A stretch of 64,000 nucleotides of DNA. It comes from Rhizobium brockwellii. Lineage in GTDB: Bacteria; Pseudomonadota; Alphaproteobacteria; Rhizobiales; Rhizobiaceae. The notes below the pieces were generated by a model that worked only from the letters and a program-made list of their open reading frames with translations, was not told where the DNA came from and searched no databases. The translations under genes were made by a program, and so were the position numbers. Position 1 is the stretch's first letter, and each line of letters opens with the position of its first letter. The stretch covers positions 434,001-498,000 of the forward strand of contig NZ_CP053439.1 in the NCBI RefSeq assembly GCF_000769405.2, in the 5' to 3' direction. Of the stretch, positions 53,908 to 64,000 are shown one piece after another.

Positions 53908-54402
53908 CTATCGCCGGCTTGATATCTGCTTTGCGCCTTCCAGCTTGAAGCGCGGAAAGATGAAGACGCCGACCATGCTGCCGCTGTATTTCTGCTCGAG
54001 CCCGTTCGACTCGCCCATGCAGAACAGCGGCTGGCGAAAGCCGTTCGGCATGATGATCGTCGTCGAAAAACAGAAGGAGGAGCAGAGCGTCGCCGCCTGC
54101 TCGAACAGCTCCAATATGTGGCTGCGGTCCTTGGCATCATAGCAGCGGATCAGGCTGAGCAGTCCGCATTCCTGTGCGGCGAGGCCGTGCAGCATCGCGC
54201 TCCACTCGCCGAGACGGAGCATGCCGCTCGAAAGGTCGCCAGTCCAGGCTTCGGAAACGGAAAACTGCGCCAACATCTCGTGATTTTGATTGGCGTCATC
54301 AAACGAGCCGGGCGTCAAAGGTACGGCTGCATTGGCTCTGGCGATCTTAAACAAGGCGTTCCCCCGTTCGGATGCGGCTCCCGCCGCACGCTCGGCAAAC
54401 AC
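53908..54402 (-). CDS. PAS-like single-domain protein of unknown function
   Basis: A 164-residue protein. The core has PAS-type order: a GDLSSGMLRLGEWSAMLHGL strand-helix start, SLIRCYDAKDRSHILELFEQ matching the helix-rich middle (usual DPxDR region), CFSTTIIMPNGFRQPLFC and SGSMVGVFIFPRF as the closing strands. It could sense a small molecule or redox state; no output domain is attached. The start is uncertain: GTG 54402 is the longest, but TTG 54354 has a better GGGGGA ribosome site. Codon use looks normal for the region. Confidence 0.65.
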   Translation of the reverse strand: MFAERAAGAASERGNALFKIARANAAVPLTPGSFDDANQNHEMLAQFSVSEAWTGDLSSGMLRLGEWSAMLHGLAAQECGLLSLIRCYDAKDRSHILELFEQAATLCSSFCFSTTIIMPNGFRQPLFCMGESNGLEQKYSGSMVGVFIFPRFKLEGAKQISSRR

Positions 54403-54986
54403 AAAGAAACAGGATCACGCAGCAGCGGGCATGATGCCCGCGCTTCATCCGGCGATTATTGCCGCGGCCATCTGGCCTCCGTAACCGGAGCCCCTCGATG
54501 CCGGACGTTCACGTATCGCCTTCCGCGCTCCGGCCTCGTCTATTGGCGAAAATTTATCGCCGGGCGCGCTTTAATTGCAGCGCGGATTTATAGGGGCTTT
54601 TGGACAAACGGCAACGGCTTTTTAAGGGGTATTCGGATCGGCATCCTTTCCCGAGATGTCCGCATTTGCGCACGATTTCGCGAGAAACAGCATCGGAAGA
54701 TCACCCCTGAGGGCTTTGCAAACGTTTTCACTCCGCGCCAGGCCGGAAATGTTGCGGCAGTATTGCGATCTCTCGCATGTCGGCAGGCTGAGAAATACGC
54801 AGGCAGCGCAAGCTTGGCGCAAGCTTCGCGCCCGGGCCTGCAAGAGGGTGCTGGGTAAACGTTTCGTCGGCTATGCCAATCAGTGTGCTGCACGTCGAAT
54901 CGCTTTGGCCAAAAGAAAAGGGCGACCCGAGAGCCGCCCTTCCTGTTCCGGATGCCGGAATGGTAGTCAGTGATGGCTTTCGCCGA
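54403..54986. other. Intergenic region downstream of groEL
   Basis: 584 bp between the PAS-like gene and the groEL 3' end. Contains the groEL terminator (54914-54941). Otherwise no convincing gene, RNA or repeat of the AB/DC type; a small palindrome GCAAGCTTGGCGCAAGCTTCG-like stretch near 54813 is noted only. Confidence 0.5.
54914..54941 (-). terminator. Rho-independent terminator of groESL
   Basis: Stem AAGGGCG (54918-54924) with CGCCCTT (54935-54941); on the minus strand the TTTTCTTTT run follows. Ends the groES-groEL transcript. Confidence 0.8.
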
Positions 54987-56672
<1,686 letters not shown>

Positions 56673-56702
56673 TCAGCCATTTCGGGAAAGCAGGTCGGCC
56701 GA

Positions 56703-56999
56703 TCAGCCGATGATGCCCATAATGTCGGCTTCCTTCATGATCAGAAGGTCTTCGCCGTCAATCTTGACTTCGGTGCCGGACCACTTGCCGAACAGGATGC
56801 GGTCGCCAGCCTTGACGTCGAGTGCGACGACCTTGCCGGACTCATCGCGCGCGCCGGAGCCGACGGCGACGATTTCGCCTTCCTGCGGCTTTTCCTTGGC
56901 GGTATCGGGAATGATGATGCCGCCCTTGGTCTTGGCTTCGGACTCAACGCGGCGAACAACGACGCGGTCGTGAAGGGGGCGGAAGTTGGTGCTTGCCAT
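56703..56999 (-). CDS. groES: Co-chaperonin GroES (10 kDa)
   Basis: A 98-residue co-chaperonin. [16 protein letters not shown] at the start, the mobile loop [19 protein letters not shown] (residues 24-42) with the GroEL-binding III, GEIVAVG, and the C-terminal [10 protein letters not shown]. First gene of the operon, downstream of promoter and CIRCE operator. Confidence 0.98.
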   Translation of the reverse strand: MASTNFRPLHDRVVVRRVESEAKTKGGIIIPDTAKEKPQEGEIVAVGSGARDESGKVVALDVKAGDRILFGKWSGTEVKIDGEDLLIMKEADIMGIIG

Positions 57000-57057
57000 T
57001 GTCTAATCCCTCGATCGAATGACATTCGCGGGCCGGATTGGCCCACATGGATAGATG

Positions 57058-57084
57058 TTAGCACTCCCTTGCGGTGAGTGCTAG
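57058..57084 (-). promoter_or_regulatory. CIRCE operator (HrcA binding site)
   Basis: TTAGCACTC (57058-57066), 9-bp spacer, GAGTGCTAG (57076-57084). Differs from the consensus TTAGCACTC-N9-GAGTGCTAA by the last base. Lies just downstream of the -10 box, where bound HrcA would block groESL transcription and release it on heat shock. Confidence 0.97.
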
Positions 57085-57091
57085 CGACGAG

Positions 57092-57120
57092 CATTTAGGG
57101 ATGGCTCCCGGAGGAGTCAA
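57092..57120 (-). promoter_or_regulatory. groESL promoter
   Basis: On the minus strand: -35 TTGACT (57120-57115), 17-bp spacer, -10-like TAAATG (57097-57092), with the start of transcription expected inside CIRCE. Vegetative sigma type. Confidence 0.7.
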
Positions 57121-57393
57121 TGAGAGCAATCACGAATTTTTGTGCCGGAATTGTGAAGATGCCGGAGAATAGTCGGAGATTGCGGCCGAAACCTCGGCGC
57201 AGCTGAACTTTGCCGAACTCGTCCGCGCTCGGCGATCTGCCGCTTCGCGATAATCGTCAAACCCCTTTGCCCTTCCGCTCCTCCGGATCCTCGTTCAAGC
57301 TCTATGCATTGGCCCGGCGGCGAAGAAAATTCCTTGCCATCGTCTTGCGCCTTTGCAATGTCACCGGTGACTGAAGCAAATCGGGAAATCGGA

Positions 57394-58242
57394 ATGGCCA
57401 AGCGGATAGAAAACTTCTCGGAGGTATCAGGTCGCTATGATGTGGTGCTCTGCGATGTCTGGGGCGTCGTTCACAACGGCGTCGATCCGTTCCCAAAGGC
57501 GGCCGCAGCCCTTGAAGCGGCACGCGAAAGCGGCCTCGCCGTTGTCCTTATCACCAATTCGCCGCGCCTTTCCTGGCAGGTGGTCGAGCAGCTGCGCCAG
57601 ATCGGCGTTCCCGACAGCGCCTATGACAGGATCGTCACCTCTGGCGACGTCACGCGCGGGCTGATCGCCGAAGGGCCGAAGACCGTCTTTCTGCTTGGCC
57701 CCGAGCGCGACAAGGCGCTGCTCGAAGGCATTGGCGTCGAGCGCCGGCCGGCGGGCGAAGCGCAATCGCTGGTCTGCACCGGCTTTTTCGACGACGAGAC
57801 GGAGAAGCCGGAGGATTACATCGATATGCTTCTCGATTTCAAAGCCCGCGACGTGCCGATGATCTGCGCCAATCCCGACCTCATCGTCGAACGCGGCCAT
57901 CGCATCATCCCCTGCGCCGGCGCCATGGCCGCCTATTACCAGCAGCTTGGCGGCAGCACCCGCATCGCCGGCAAACCGCACCGGCCGATCTACGAGGCGA
58001 CGCTTGCGGCTGCCCGCGAGCTTCGCGGCGATTTCCCGGTCGAGCGCGTGCTGGCGATCGGCGACGGCATGCCCACCGATGTGCGCGGCGCCTTGAATTA
58101 CGGCCTCGACCTCCTCTACATCAGCGGCGGTATCCACGCTAAGGAATATACTCTCAACGGCGAGACCGACGAGGCAATCCTCAACGCCTATCTCGAACGG
58201 GAAAACGCCGCGCCGAAGTGGTGGATGCCCCGCCTTGCATGA
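57394..58242 (+). CDS. HAD hydrolase, subfamily IIA (TIGR01459-like)
   Basis: A 282-residue phosphatase-fold protein, class IIA. Motif I LCDVWGVVHNGV has the nucleophile D21 and Trp at the second position, as in this subgroup. Motif II VLITNSPR, Lys in IAGKPHRPIYEA and the acid motif GDGMPTDVRGA complete the set. Similar to NagD-like phosphatases; substrate unknown. ribF begins 14 nt after the stop, suggesting an operon and perhaps a role with flavin or nucleotide phosphates. Confidence 0.9.
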   Translation: MAKRIENFSEVSGRYDVVLCDVWGVVHNGVDPFPKAAAALEAARESGLAVVLITNSPRLSWQVVEQLRQIGVPDSAYDRIVTSGDVTRGLIAEGPKTVFLLGPERDKALLEGIGVERRPAGEAQSLVCTGFFDDETEKPEDYIDMLLDFKARDVPMICANPDLIVERGHRIIPCAGAMAAYYQQLGGSTRIAGKPHRPIYEATLAAARELRGDFPVERVLAIGDGMPTDVRGALNYGLDLLYISGGIHAKEYTLNGETDEAILNAYLERENAAPKWWMPRLA

Positions 58243-58256
58243 AGAGAAGCCAGCCG

Positions 58257-59240
58257 ATGACCGTCTTCCACCGCAATGAAACCCGGGAACCCTTGCCCGC
58301 CCATCTGAAGGGCGGCGTCATTGCCATCGGCAATTTCGACGGCGTGCACCGCGGCCATCAGTCGGTGCTGAACCGGGCGCTCGAAATCTCCAAGGCCCGC
58401 GGTATCCCCGCTTTGGTGCTGACCTTCGAGCCGCATCCGCGCACGGTCTTCCGGCCGCAGGCGCCGGTCTTCCGCCTGACGCCGGCGCCGCTGAAGGCCC
58501 GCATCATGGAAACGCTGGGTTTCAGCGCCGTCATCGAATATCCCTTCGACTACGAGTTCTCGCAGCGCTCGGCCGATGATTTCATCCATTCGATCCTGAA
58601 GGATTGGCTTGGCGCCTCCGAAGTCGTCACCGGCTTCGATTTCCATTTCGGCCGCGGCCGCGAGGGCGGTCCGGCCTTCCTGATGAATGCCGGCCATACC
58701 TACGGTTTCGGCGTCACCCTGATCGATGCCTTCCGTGACGAAAACGCCGATGTCGTCTCTTCGAGCCATATCCGCGCGCTCCTGAAGGAGGGCAATGTCA
58801 GTGAAGTCGCCGGCATGCTCGGTTACCGCTATACGGTGGAAGCCGAGGTGATCGATGGCGAAAAGCTCGGCCGGCAACTGGGTTTCCCGACGGCCAACAT
58901 GCGCCTGCCGGCGGAGGTCGATCTTGCCGCCGGCATCTACGCCGTCCGCTTCCGCCGCCAGGACGGCACGCTCCACGATGCCGTCGCAAGCTATGGCCGC
59001 CGCCCGACGGTGACCGAAAACGGCGCGCCGCTGCTCGAAACCTATCTTTTCGATTTCAGCGGCGATCTCTACGGCCAGCTCTGCTCCGTCTCCTTCTTTG
59101 GTTATCTCCGCCCCGAGCTGAAATTCGACGGCCTCGATGCGCTGGTTGCCCAGATCAAACGTGATGAGGAAGAGGCGAGGGCGCTGCTTGCCGGCGTTAC
59201 GCCGCTCAGTGCGCTTGATGGGAAACTGTGCTTTTCCTGA
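58257..59240 (+). CDS. ribF: Bifunctional riboflavin kinase/FMN adenylyltransferase
   Basis: A 327-residue enzyme making FMN and FAD from riboflavin. N-terminal adenylyltransferase domain with AIGNFDGVHRGHQ (HxGH-like nucleotide motif) and LTFEPHPRTVFRP, C-terminal kinase with GRQLGFPTANMRLP, the GIYAVR strand and SYGRRPTV. Length is normal. Start ATG 58257; ATG 58239 is an alternative. Co-directional with the HAD gene. Confidence 0.96.
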   Translation: MTVFHRNETREPLPAHLKGGVIAIGNFDGVHRGHQSVLNRALEISKARGIPALVLTFEPHPRTVFRPQAPVFRLTPAPLKARIMETLGFSAVIEYPFDYEFSQRSADDFIHSILKDWLGASEVVTGFDFHFGRGREGGPAFLMNAGHTYGFGVTLIDAFRDENADVVSSSHIRALLKEGNVSEVAGMLGYRYTVEAEVIDGEKLGRQLGFPTANMRLPAEVDLAAGIYAVRFRRQDGTLHDAVASYGRRPTVTENGAPLLETYLFDFSGDLYGQLCSVSFFGYLRPELKFDGLDALVAQIKRDEEEARALLAGVTPLSALDGKLCFS

Positions 59241-59252
59241 GATCGCCTTGAC

Positions 59253-59711
59253 CTATTTCCGGCTCAGCGGAAACTGACTGGGATCGTTCGTCCATGGATC
59301 GAAGATCGCCGCGCCGGAGAAGCGCGTATCCCTGACGTTTCGCGTCACCAGATAGAGATTGTGCTGGATTGCGGTTGCAGCGAGCATCGTATCGACAACC
59401 GACGGCGCATGTCCGGTCTTGAGTTTCACCCGCCCCGAAATGACGCCCCAGTGTCTGACGGCTGCGTCGCTCAGCGAAAGAACGCGTTGCGAAAACCTTT
59501 CCTCCAGCGCATCGCGGGAGGCGGCATAACGATAGAGGTTTTGATCGTCTTCCGGCAGGTTTTCGATGCCCTTGTCATATTCCGCCAGTGTGAGGATGCT
59601 GATGAACATCTTCTTCTCGTCTTGAGCCGCAGCCCAGGATTTGACAGAGGGTGCACCATTCGGATTGATCAGTGCGGCAATGACGTTGGTATCGAGCAGC
59701 CAGCCGATCAC
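59253..59711 (-). CDS. PIN-domain toxin (VapC-like)
   Basis: A 152-residue PIN-domain endoribonuclease. The acidic site shows as LLDTNVIAALINP (D7), LTLAEYDKGI (Glu), and the C-terminal SVVDTMLAATAIQHNLYLVT (Asp). Toxins of this type cleave tRNA or rRNA and stop growth. Its start overlaps the antitoxin gene by 4 nt (ATGA-type), the usual toxin-antitoxin coupling. Confidence 0.9.
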   Translation of the reverse strand: MIGWLLDTNVIAALINPNGAPSVKSWAAAQDEKKMFISILTLAEYDKGIENLPEDDQNLYRYAASRDALEERFSQRVLSLSDAAVRHWGVISGRVKLKTGHAPSVVDTMLAATAIQHNLYLVTRNVRDTRFSGAAIFDPWTNDPSQFPLSRK

Positions 59712-59971
59712 AGCTCGGTATCCCGTCCGTAATCTGCCTCCCGCTCAAGGTCGAGCGCTTTGAGATCGAGGCTTTCCATGAAGGCGACGAAGGGCTTCTT
59801 CGGTTCGGCTTTGGTCAGTTTGTCGAGTTCTTCGGCGCTGATGACGACGACGCTGTCCCGGCCGCGAACGGTAACGCGCTGTGGTCCTTCGCTGTGTGCG
59901 CGGCGGACCACCTCGCTGAAGCGCGCTTTCGCGTCTTCGAGCTTCCAGCTTTGCTTCGTGACTTTTTTCAT
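59708..59971 (-). CDS. Phd/YefM-family antitoxin
   Basis: An 87-residue antitoxin with SWKLEDAKARFSEVVRRAHS, the Phd/YefM N-terminal DNA-binding fold, then PQRVTVRGRDSVVVISAEEL. The C-terminus is the toxin-neutralising tail (SLDLKALDLEREADYG). It precedes its toxin in the transcript. Phd-type antitoxins autorepress their promoter; a tandem repeat lies just upstream. Confidence 0.9.
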   Translation of the reverse strand: MKKVTKQSWKLEDAKARFSEVVRRAHSEGPQRVTVRGRDSVVVISAEELDKLTKAEPKKPFVAFMESLDLKALDLEREADYGRDTEL

Positions 59972-60321
59972 GCCTCTGGCTCTCGATCTAATCTGGTCAG
60001 ATAGTCAGATATATACCGCAAGCTGCATAGAGTTTCCAGCCTTAGGCTTTCCAGAAGGATGCGGCCACCGGCGATTCCAGCCGTTGAAGCCGATTGCCAA
60101 CCGCGAATTCTTCTCTTCCTTTTCCCGGCAAAAACGCCTATGAACCGGCGCGATGACCAAATATCGGCTGGCAATGATGATGCGAATTATCGGCCCGGCC
60201 TTCCGCGCGCGCTAAGCGGCCGGAAGGTCCGGGTTTTTGGCGCTTGGATACGAGCGCTTCCGTCACCAGCTATTTCACGCCCGTTGCGCCCTTTCCGGGC
60301 CGCCAGAAACGATTGCCAGAC
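59972..60321. other. Intergenic region between the toxin-antitoxin pair and ileS
   Basis: 350 bp holding the divergent promoters of the antitoxin gene (leftward) and ileS (rightward). The tandem octamer at 59996-60011 is the one clear structure. The ileS frame is open from 60244 but lacks synthetase-like sequence before ATG 60322. Confidence 0.5.
59996..60011 (-). promoter_or_regulatory. Tandem repeat upstream of the antitoxin gene (candidate operator)
   Basis: Two adjacent exact copies of GTCAGATA (59996-60003 and 60004-60011), 24 bp before the antitoxin start. Placement over the expected promoter fits an autorepression site. Confidence 0.5.
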
Positions 60322-63213
60322 ATGACCGACACAGCCGAAAAGATCGACTATTCGAAGACCCTCTATTTGCCAGAGACCGATTTCCCGATGCGCGCCGGCC
60401 TGCCGCAGAAGGAGCCGGAACTCGTCAAGCGCTGGCAGGAGATGGGTCTCTACAAGAAACTGCGCGCTTCCGCCGCCGGCCGCGAGAAATTCGTCCTTCA
60501 CGACGGTCCGCCCTATGCCAACGGCAACATCCATATCGGCCACGCGCTGAACAAGATCCTCAAGGACGTCATCAACCGTTCGTTCCAGATGCGCGGCTAC
60601 GACGCCAATTACGTGCCCGGCTGGGATTGCCACGGCCTGCCGATCGAATGGAAGATCGAAGAAAAGTACCGCGAGAAGGGCAAGAACAAGGACGAGGTCC
60701 CGGTCAACGAATTCCGTCGGGAATGCCGTGAGTTCGCCGCCGGCTGGATCAAGGTCCAGGCGGAGGAGTTCAAGCGTCTCGGTATCGAGGGCGACTTCGA
60801 CAATCCCTATACGACGATGAATTTTCACGCGGAATCGCGCATCGCCGGCGAACTCCTGAAGATCGCCGCTAGCGGTCAGCTCTATCGCGGCTCCAAGCCG
60901 ATCATGTGGTCGGTCGTCGAGCGCACCGCGCTGGCCGAGGCCGAGGTCGAATACCAGGATTATGAGAGCGACACGATCTGGGTGAAATTCCCGGTTGTCG
61001 AAGGTCCGGTCGCGCTCAAGGATGCGTTCGTGGTCATCTGGACGACCACGCCCTGGACGATCCCCGGCAACCGCGCGGTCTCCTTTTCGCCGCGCATCTC
61101 CTACGGCCTCTATGAAGTGACGGCCGCCGAGAACGATTTTGGTCCGCGTCCCGGCGAAAAGCTGATCTTTGCCGATAAGCTGGCCGAGGAATCCTTCGCC
61201 AAGGCCAAGCTGCAATACAAGCGCTTGAGTGATGTCTCTGCGGCCGACTTCGCAGCGATGACCTGTGCGCATCCCTTCAAGGGTCTCGATGGCGGCTATG
61301 AATTCCGCGTGCCGCTGCTCGATGGCGATCACGTCACCGATGACGCCGGTACCGGCTTCGTGCACACTGCACCCAGCCACGGTCGCGAAGACTTCGATGC
61401 CTGGATGTCGGCTGTCCGCACGCTTGAGGCCCGTGGCATCGACACTAAAATCCCGTTCCCCGTCGATGACGGCGGTTTCTATACCGCCGACGCCCCCGGC
61501 CTCGAAGGCGCCCGTGTCATCGATGACAACGGCAAGAAGGGCGATGCCAACGACCGTGTCATCAGGGAGTTGATCGCTCGCGGCGCGCTCTTTGCCCGCG
61601 GCCGGCTGAAGCACCAGTATCCGCATTCCTGGCGCTCGAAGAAGCCGGTCATCTTCCGCAACACGCCGCAATGGTTCGTCTATATGGACAAGACCCTTGC
61701 CGACGGCACGACGCTGCGTTCGCGCGCGCTCAGTGCAATCGACGACACGCGCTTCGTGCCCGCCGCCGGCCAGAACCGCCTGCGCGCCATGATCGAAGGT
61801 CGCCCGGACTGGGTGCTTTCGCGCCAGCGCGCCTGGGGCGTGCCGATCGCCGTCTTTGCCGACGACGAGGGCGAAGTCCTGGTCGATGAAGCCGTCAACG
61901 CCCGCATCCTCGAAGCCTTCGAACACGAGGGCGCCGACGCCTGGTTTGCCGAAGGCGCCAAGGAACGTTTCCTTGGCAACGATCATGACCATTCCAAGTG
62001 GACGCAGGTCATGGACATCCTCGACGTCTGGTTCGACTCTGGCTCGACGCACACCTTCACGCTCGAAGACCGCCCGGACCTGAAGTGGCCGGCTGATCTT
62101 TATCTCGAGGGTTCCGACCAGCATCGCGGCTGGTTCCATTCGTCGCTGCTGGAATCGGCGGCCACCCGCGGCCGTGCGCCTTACGACGCCGTCCTCACCC
62201 ATGGCTTCACCATGGACGAGAAGGGCGAGAAGATGTCGAAGTCGAAGGGCAACGTCACCGCACCGCAGGAGGTGATGAAGGATGCCGGCGCCGATATCCT
62301 GCGCCTCTGGGTGATGACCTCGGATTATGCCGACGACCTGCGCGTCGGCAAGACGATCATCCAGACCAATGTCGACGCCTATCGCAAGCTGCGCAACACC
62401 ATCCGCTGGATGCTCGGCACGCTCGCCCACGACAAGGGCGAGGAGATCGCGCTTGCCGACCTGCCGGAGCTGGAGCAGCTGATGCTGCACCGGCTTGCCG
62501 AGCTCGACGAACTGGTGCGCGAGAACTACGATGCCTTCGACTTCAAGAAGATCGCCCGCGCACTGATCGATTTCGCCAATGTCGAGCTTTCGGCCTTCTA
62601 TTTCGATGTCCGCAAGGATGCGCTCTATTGCGATGCGCCGTCGAGTCTCCGCCGGCGCGCCAGCCTGCACGTCATCCGTCAGATCTTCGATTGCATGGTG
62701 ACGTGGCTCGCCCCGATGCTGCCCTTCACCACCGAGGAGGCCTGGCTGTCGCGCAACCCCTCCGCCGTTTCCGTGCATCTGGAGCAGTTTGCTCCGGTCG
62801 CAAAGGAATGGCGCAACGATGCCCTGGCCGAGAAGTGGAAGAAGATCCGCGCCGTGCGTTCGGTTGTGACAGGTGCTCTGGAGATCGAGCGCAAGGACAA
62901 GCGCATCGGTTCCTCGCTGGAAGCGGCTCCCGTTGTTCATATCGCCGATCCGGAGCTGCTGAAGGCGCTGGAAGGCCAGGACTTCACCGAAGTCTGCATC
63001 ACCTCGGCAATCGAGATCAAGGCCGGCGAAGGCCCAGGGGATGCCTTCCGCCTGGCTGAGGTGCCTGAGGTCAGCGTCGTGCCGAAGCTTGCAGAGGGTG
63101 AAAAATGCGCTCGCTCTTGGCGCATCACCAGGGATGTCGGTTCCGATCCGGAATATCCCGATGTTTCGGCCCGCGACGCCGCCGCCCTTCGCGAACTCGC
63201 TGCCCTCACGTGA
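60322..63213 (+). CDS. ileS: Isoleucyl-tRNA synthetase
   Basis: A 963-residue class I synthetase charging tRNA-Ile. HIGH at 71-74 ([11 protein letters not shown]), editing domain in the middle, [10 protein letters not shown], and KMSKS at 637-641. The C-terminal zinc-ribbon region, normally two CxxC pairs, reads [14 protein letters not shown] and [11 protein letters not shown], so three of four Cys are absent; this seems common in Rhizobium relatives but I cannot verify that here. Start ATG 60322. Confidence 0.97.
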   Translation: MTDTAEKIDYSKTLYLPETDFPMRAGLPQKEPELVKRWQEMGLYKKLRASAAGREKFVLHDGPPYANGNIHIGHALNKILKDVINRSFQMRGYDANYVPGWDCHGLPIEWKIEEKYREKGKNKDEVPVNEFRRECREFAAGWIKVQAEEFKRLGIEGDFDNPYTTMNFHAESRIAGELLKIAASGQLYRGSKPIMWSVVERTALAEAEVEYQDYESDTIWVKFPVVEGPVALKDAFVVIWTTTPWTIPGNRAVSFSPRISYGLYEVTAAENDFGPRPGEKLIFADKLAEESFAKAKLQYKRLSDVSAADFAAMTCAHPFKGLDGGYEFRVPLLDGDHVTDDAGTGFVHTAPSHGREDFDAWMSAVRTLEARGIDTKIPFPVDDGGFYTADAPGLEGARVIDDNGKKGDANDRVIRELIARGALFARGRLKHQYPHSWRSKKPVIFRNTPQWFVYMDKTLADGTTLRSRALSAIDDTRFVPAAGQNRLRAMIEGRPDWVLSRQRAWGVPIAVFADDEGEVLVDEAVNARILEAFEHEGADAWFAEGAKERFLGNDHDHSKWTQVMDILDVWFDSGSTHTFTLEDRPDLKWPADLYLEGSDQHRGWFHSSLLESAATRGRAPYDAVLTHGFTMDEKGEKMSKSKGNVTAPQEVMKDAGADILRLWVMTSDYADDLRVGKTIIQTNVDAYRKLRNTIRWMLGTLAHDKGEEIALADLPELEQLMLHRLAELDELVRENYDAFDFKKIARALIDFANVELSAFYFDVRKDALYCDAPSSLRRRASLHVIRQIFDCMVTWLAPMLPFTTEEAWLSRNPSAVSVHLEQFAPVAKEWRNDALAEKWKKIRAVRSVVTGALEIERKDKRIGSSLEAAPVVHIADPELLKALEGQDFTEVCITSAIEIKAGEGPGDAFRLAEVPEVSVVPKLAEGEKCARSWRITRDVGSDPEYPDVSARDAAALRELAALT

Positions 63214-63346
63214 AGAATATTGCCGGGTGAATTGCGCTTTCGCGGTTCATCCGGTAAAAGCTGCCTGAAAATGGCCGGATTTTTGCGTCAGGGGGACGGT
63301 TGTCCGGTTGGGCGAGGATTGCACCGGCAGGGCTGGAAGGGTTTTC

Positions 63347-63976
63347 ATGTTAGCAACGCATTGGTTCCGTATGGGCGCCTGCCTGTCTGTCGTAGTGGCG
63401 GGATGCTCCCTGGTGTCCAGTTGCGCCAGCAGCCCGACCTACGGCACGGACAAGACCGCCATGGAACAGTTGACCGACGATCTCGGCCAGTCCGTGTCGT
63501 TGACCGGCCCGGACCCGAAGAACAAGGGCGTCAAGTACACGCCGCGGCCGACGCTGGTGCTGCCGGCGCAGGCGCAGAAAGAGACCCTCGTCCCGCCGCA
63601 GCAGACGGTCGCCAACAAGGACAATCCGCAATGGCTTGAATCGCCCGAGGAGACCCGCGCCCGTCTCGTGTCGGAAGCCGACGAGAATTCGGACAATCCG
63701 AATTACCGGTCGCCGCTCGCAAGCTCTGCGATCGAAGGCGGCCGGCGAACGACGGAAGCCCAGACCAAGGCCTACCGTGAAGCCCGTGCCCTGCAGAAGG
63801 GCTCCTATGTCGATCAGCGCCGCTATATATCAGATCCGCCGCCCGGCTACCGCACCGTCGACGATCCGGCAAAGCTCGACGATGTCGGCGAGCCCGAACT
63901 CAAGAAGCAGAAGAAGCGCAAGAAGGATGCAGCGGTCGCCAACACCGGCAAGCAGTGGTGGAACTTCCTGCAATAG
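63347..63976 (+). CDS. Putative lipoprotein of unknown function
   Basis: A 209-residue protein with a lipoprotein leader: MLATHWFRMGACLSVVVAGC has a VAGC lipobox (C20), with a second possible Cys at 26. The mature part is hydrophilic: Pro- and Gln-rich (TPRPTLVLPAQAQKE), then acidic and basic stretches, PPPGYRTVDDP, and KKQKKRKKDAA before the end WWNFLQ. No enzyme fold is seen. It probably sits in the periplasm or outer membrane. GGAAGG ribosome site. Downstream of ileS with 133 bp between. Confidence 0.75.
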   Translation: MLATHWFRMGACLSVVVAGCSLVSSCASSPTYGTDKTAMEQLTDDLGQSVSLTGPDPKNKGVKYTPRPTLVLPAQAQKETLVPPQQTVANKDNPQWLESPEETRARLVSEADENSDNPNYRSPLASSAIEGGRRTTEAQTKAYREARALQKGSYVDQRRYISDPPPGYRTVDDPAKLDDVGEPELKKQKKRKKDAAVANTGKQWWNFLQ

Positions 63977-64000
63977 CTTGTTCGGCGCGTCGGCAAGGAT

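Larger units (their letters stand above)
57000..57393. other. groES promoter region and upstream gap to the HAD gene
   Basis: 394 bp between the groES start and the rightward HAD gene. Contains the leftward groES promoter (57092-57120) and CIRCE operator (57058-57084). The rest (57121-57393) must hold the HAD/ribF promoter, but I see no clear elements. Confidence 0.5.

Noticed and set aside
60187..62940. 917-codon open frame on the strand opposite ileS
   Set aside because: A mirror frame of a high-GC synthetase gene; its protein is low in family motifs and ileS is certain.

Overview
The window reads as a chromosomal segment of a Rhizobium of the etli/leguminosarum type (Alphaproteobacteria, Rhizobiales). 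Grounds: high GC with very strong mirror reading frames, a plant/alphaproteobacterial-type glutamate-cysteine ligase, a long HisS followed by HisZ and short-form HisG, an envelope protein resembling rhizobial lipid A oxidase, many LysR regulators, and several families of palindromic intergenic elements of the kind seen in rhizobia. No phage, insertion sequence, conjugation or CRISPR genes are visible. The genus call comes from gene content and recalled family features, not from a database search.

Layout. Positions 1-9297 are a tightly packed leftward operon for a cell-surface polysaccharide, most likely O-antigen: sugar nucleotidyltransferase (cut by the window edge), 4,6-dehydratase-like SDR, Wzt and Wzm exporter subunits, GT4, sugar methyltransferase, DegT aminotransferase, cupin, GT-A transferase and a second GT4. 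Divergent from it, gmd and fcl (9770-11786) make GDP-L-fucose. A tRNA-Gln(CTG) follows, then a Ppx/GppA phosphatase with a long basic N-terminus and rlmE. Next come a VOC protein, an MFS exporter, a secreted metallo-beta-lactamase-fold hydrolase and guaB with a small membrane protein. Positions 20323-25012 hold regulators with their likely targets (LysR/SDR, MAPEG, TetR, LysR/DUF1127). Positions 25223-30761 hold a DUF937 protein, gshA, rsmE, a PiT phosphate transporter and a Nudix hydrolase.

Positions 31014-40433 carry a LysR plus a diverged S-adenosylhomocysteinase-like enzyme, a quinone-oxidoreductase-like gene divergent from a LysR, and a LysR divergent from glcD-glcE-glcF (glycolate oxidase). 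A 179-bp inverted-repeat element sits between glcE and glcF. Positions 40476-43421 are envelope genes: a secreted protein, a beta-barrel protein and two L,D-transpeptidases. Then come tag, a secreted protein, a HAD phosphatase, an aldo/keto reductase, a DUF305/Cys-His-Met-rich pair, an unknown Rossmann-like protein, hisS-hisZ-hisG, DoxX, a GST and a PAS-like protein. The right end holds groES-groEL under a CIRCE operator, a HAD hydrolase with ribF, a Phd/PIN toxin-antitoxin pair, ileS and a lipoprotein gene.

No clear new multi-gene system emerged. The strongest unexplained signals are: (i) seven intergenic copies of a two-hairpin element and a second two-hairpin family with two full copies plus fragments; (ii) the adenosylhomocysteinase-like protein that lacks several canonical active-site residues; (iii) the amino-sugar module of the polysaccharide operon; and (iv) paired inverted repeats in divergent LysR promoters.
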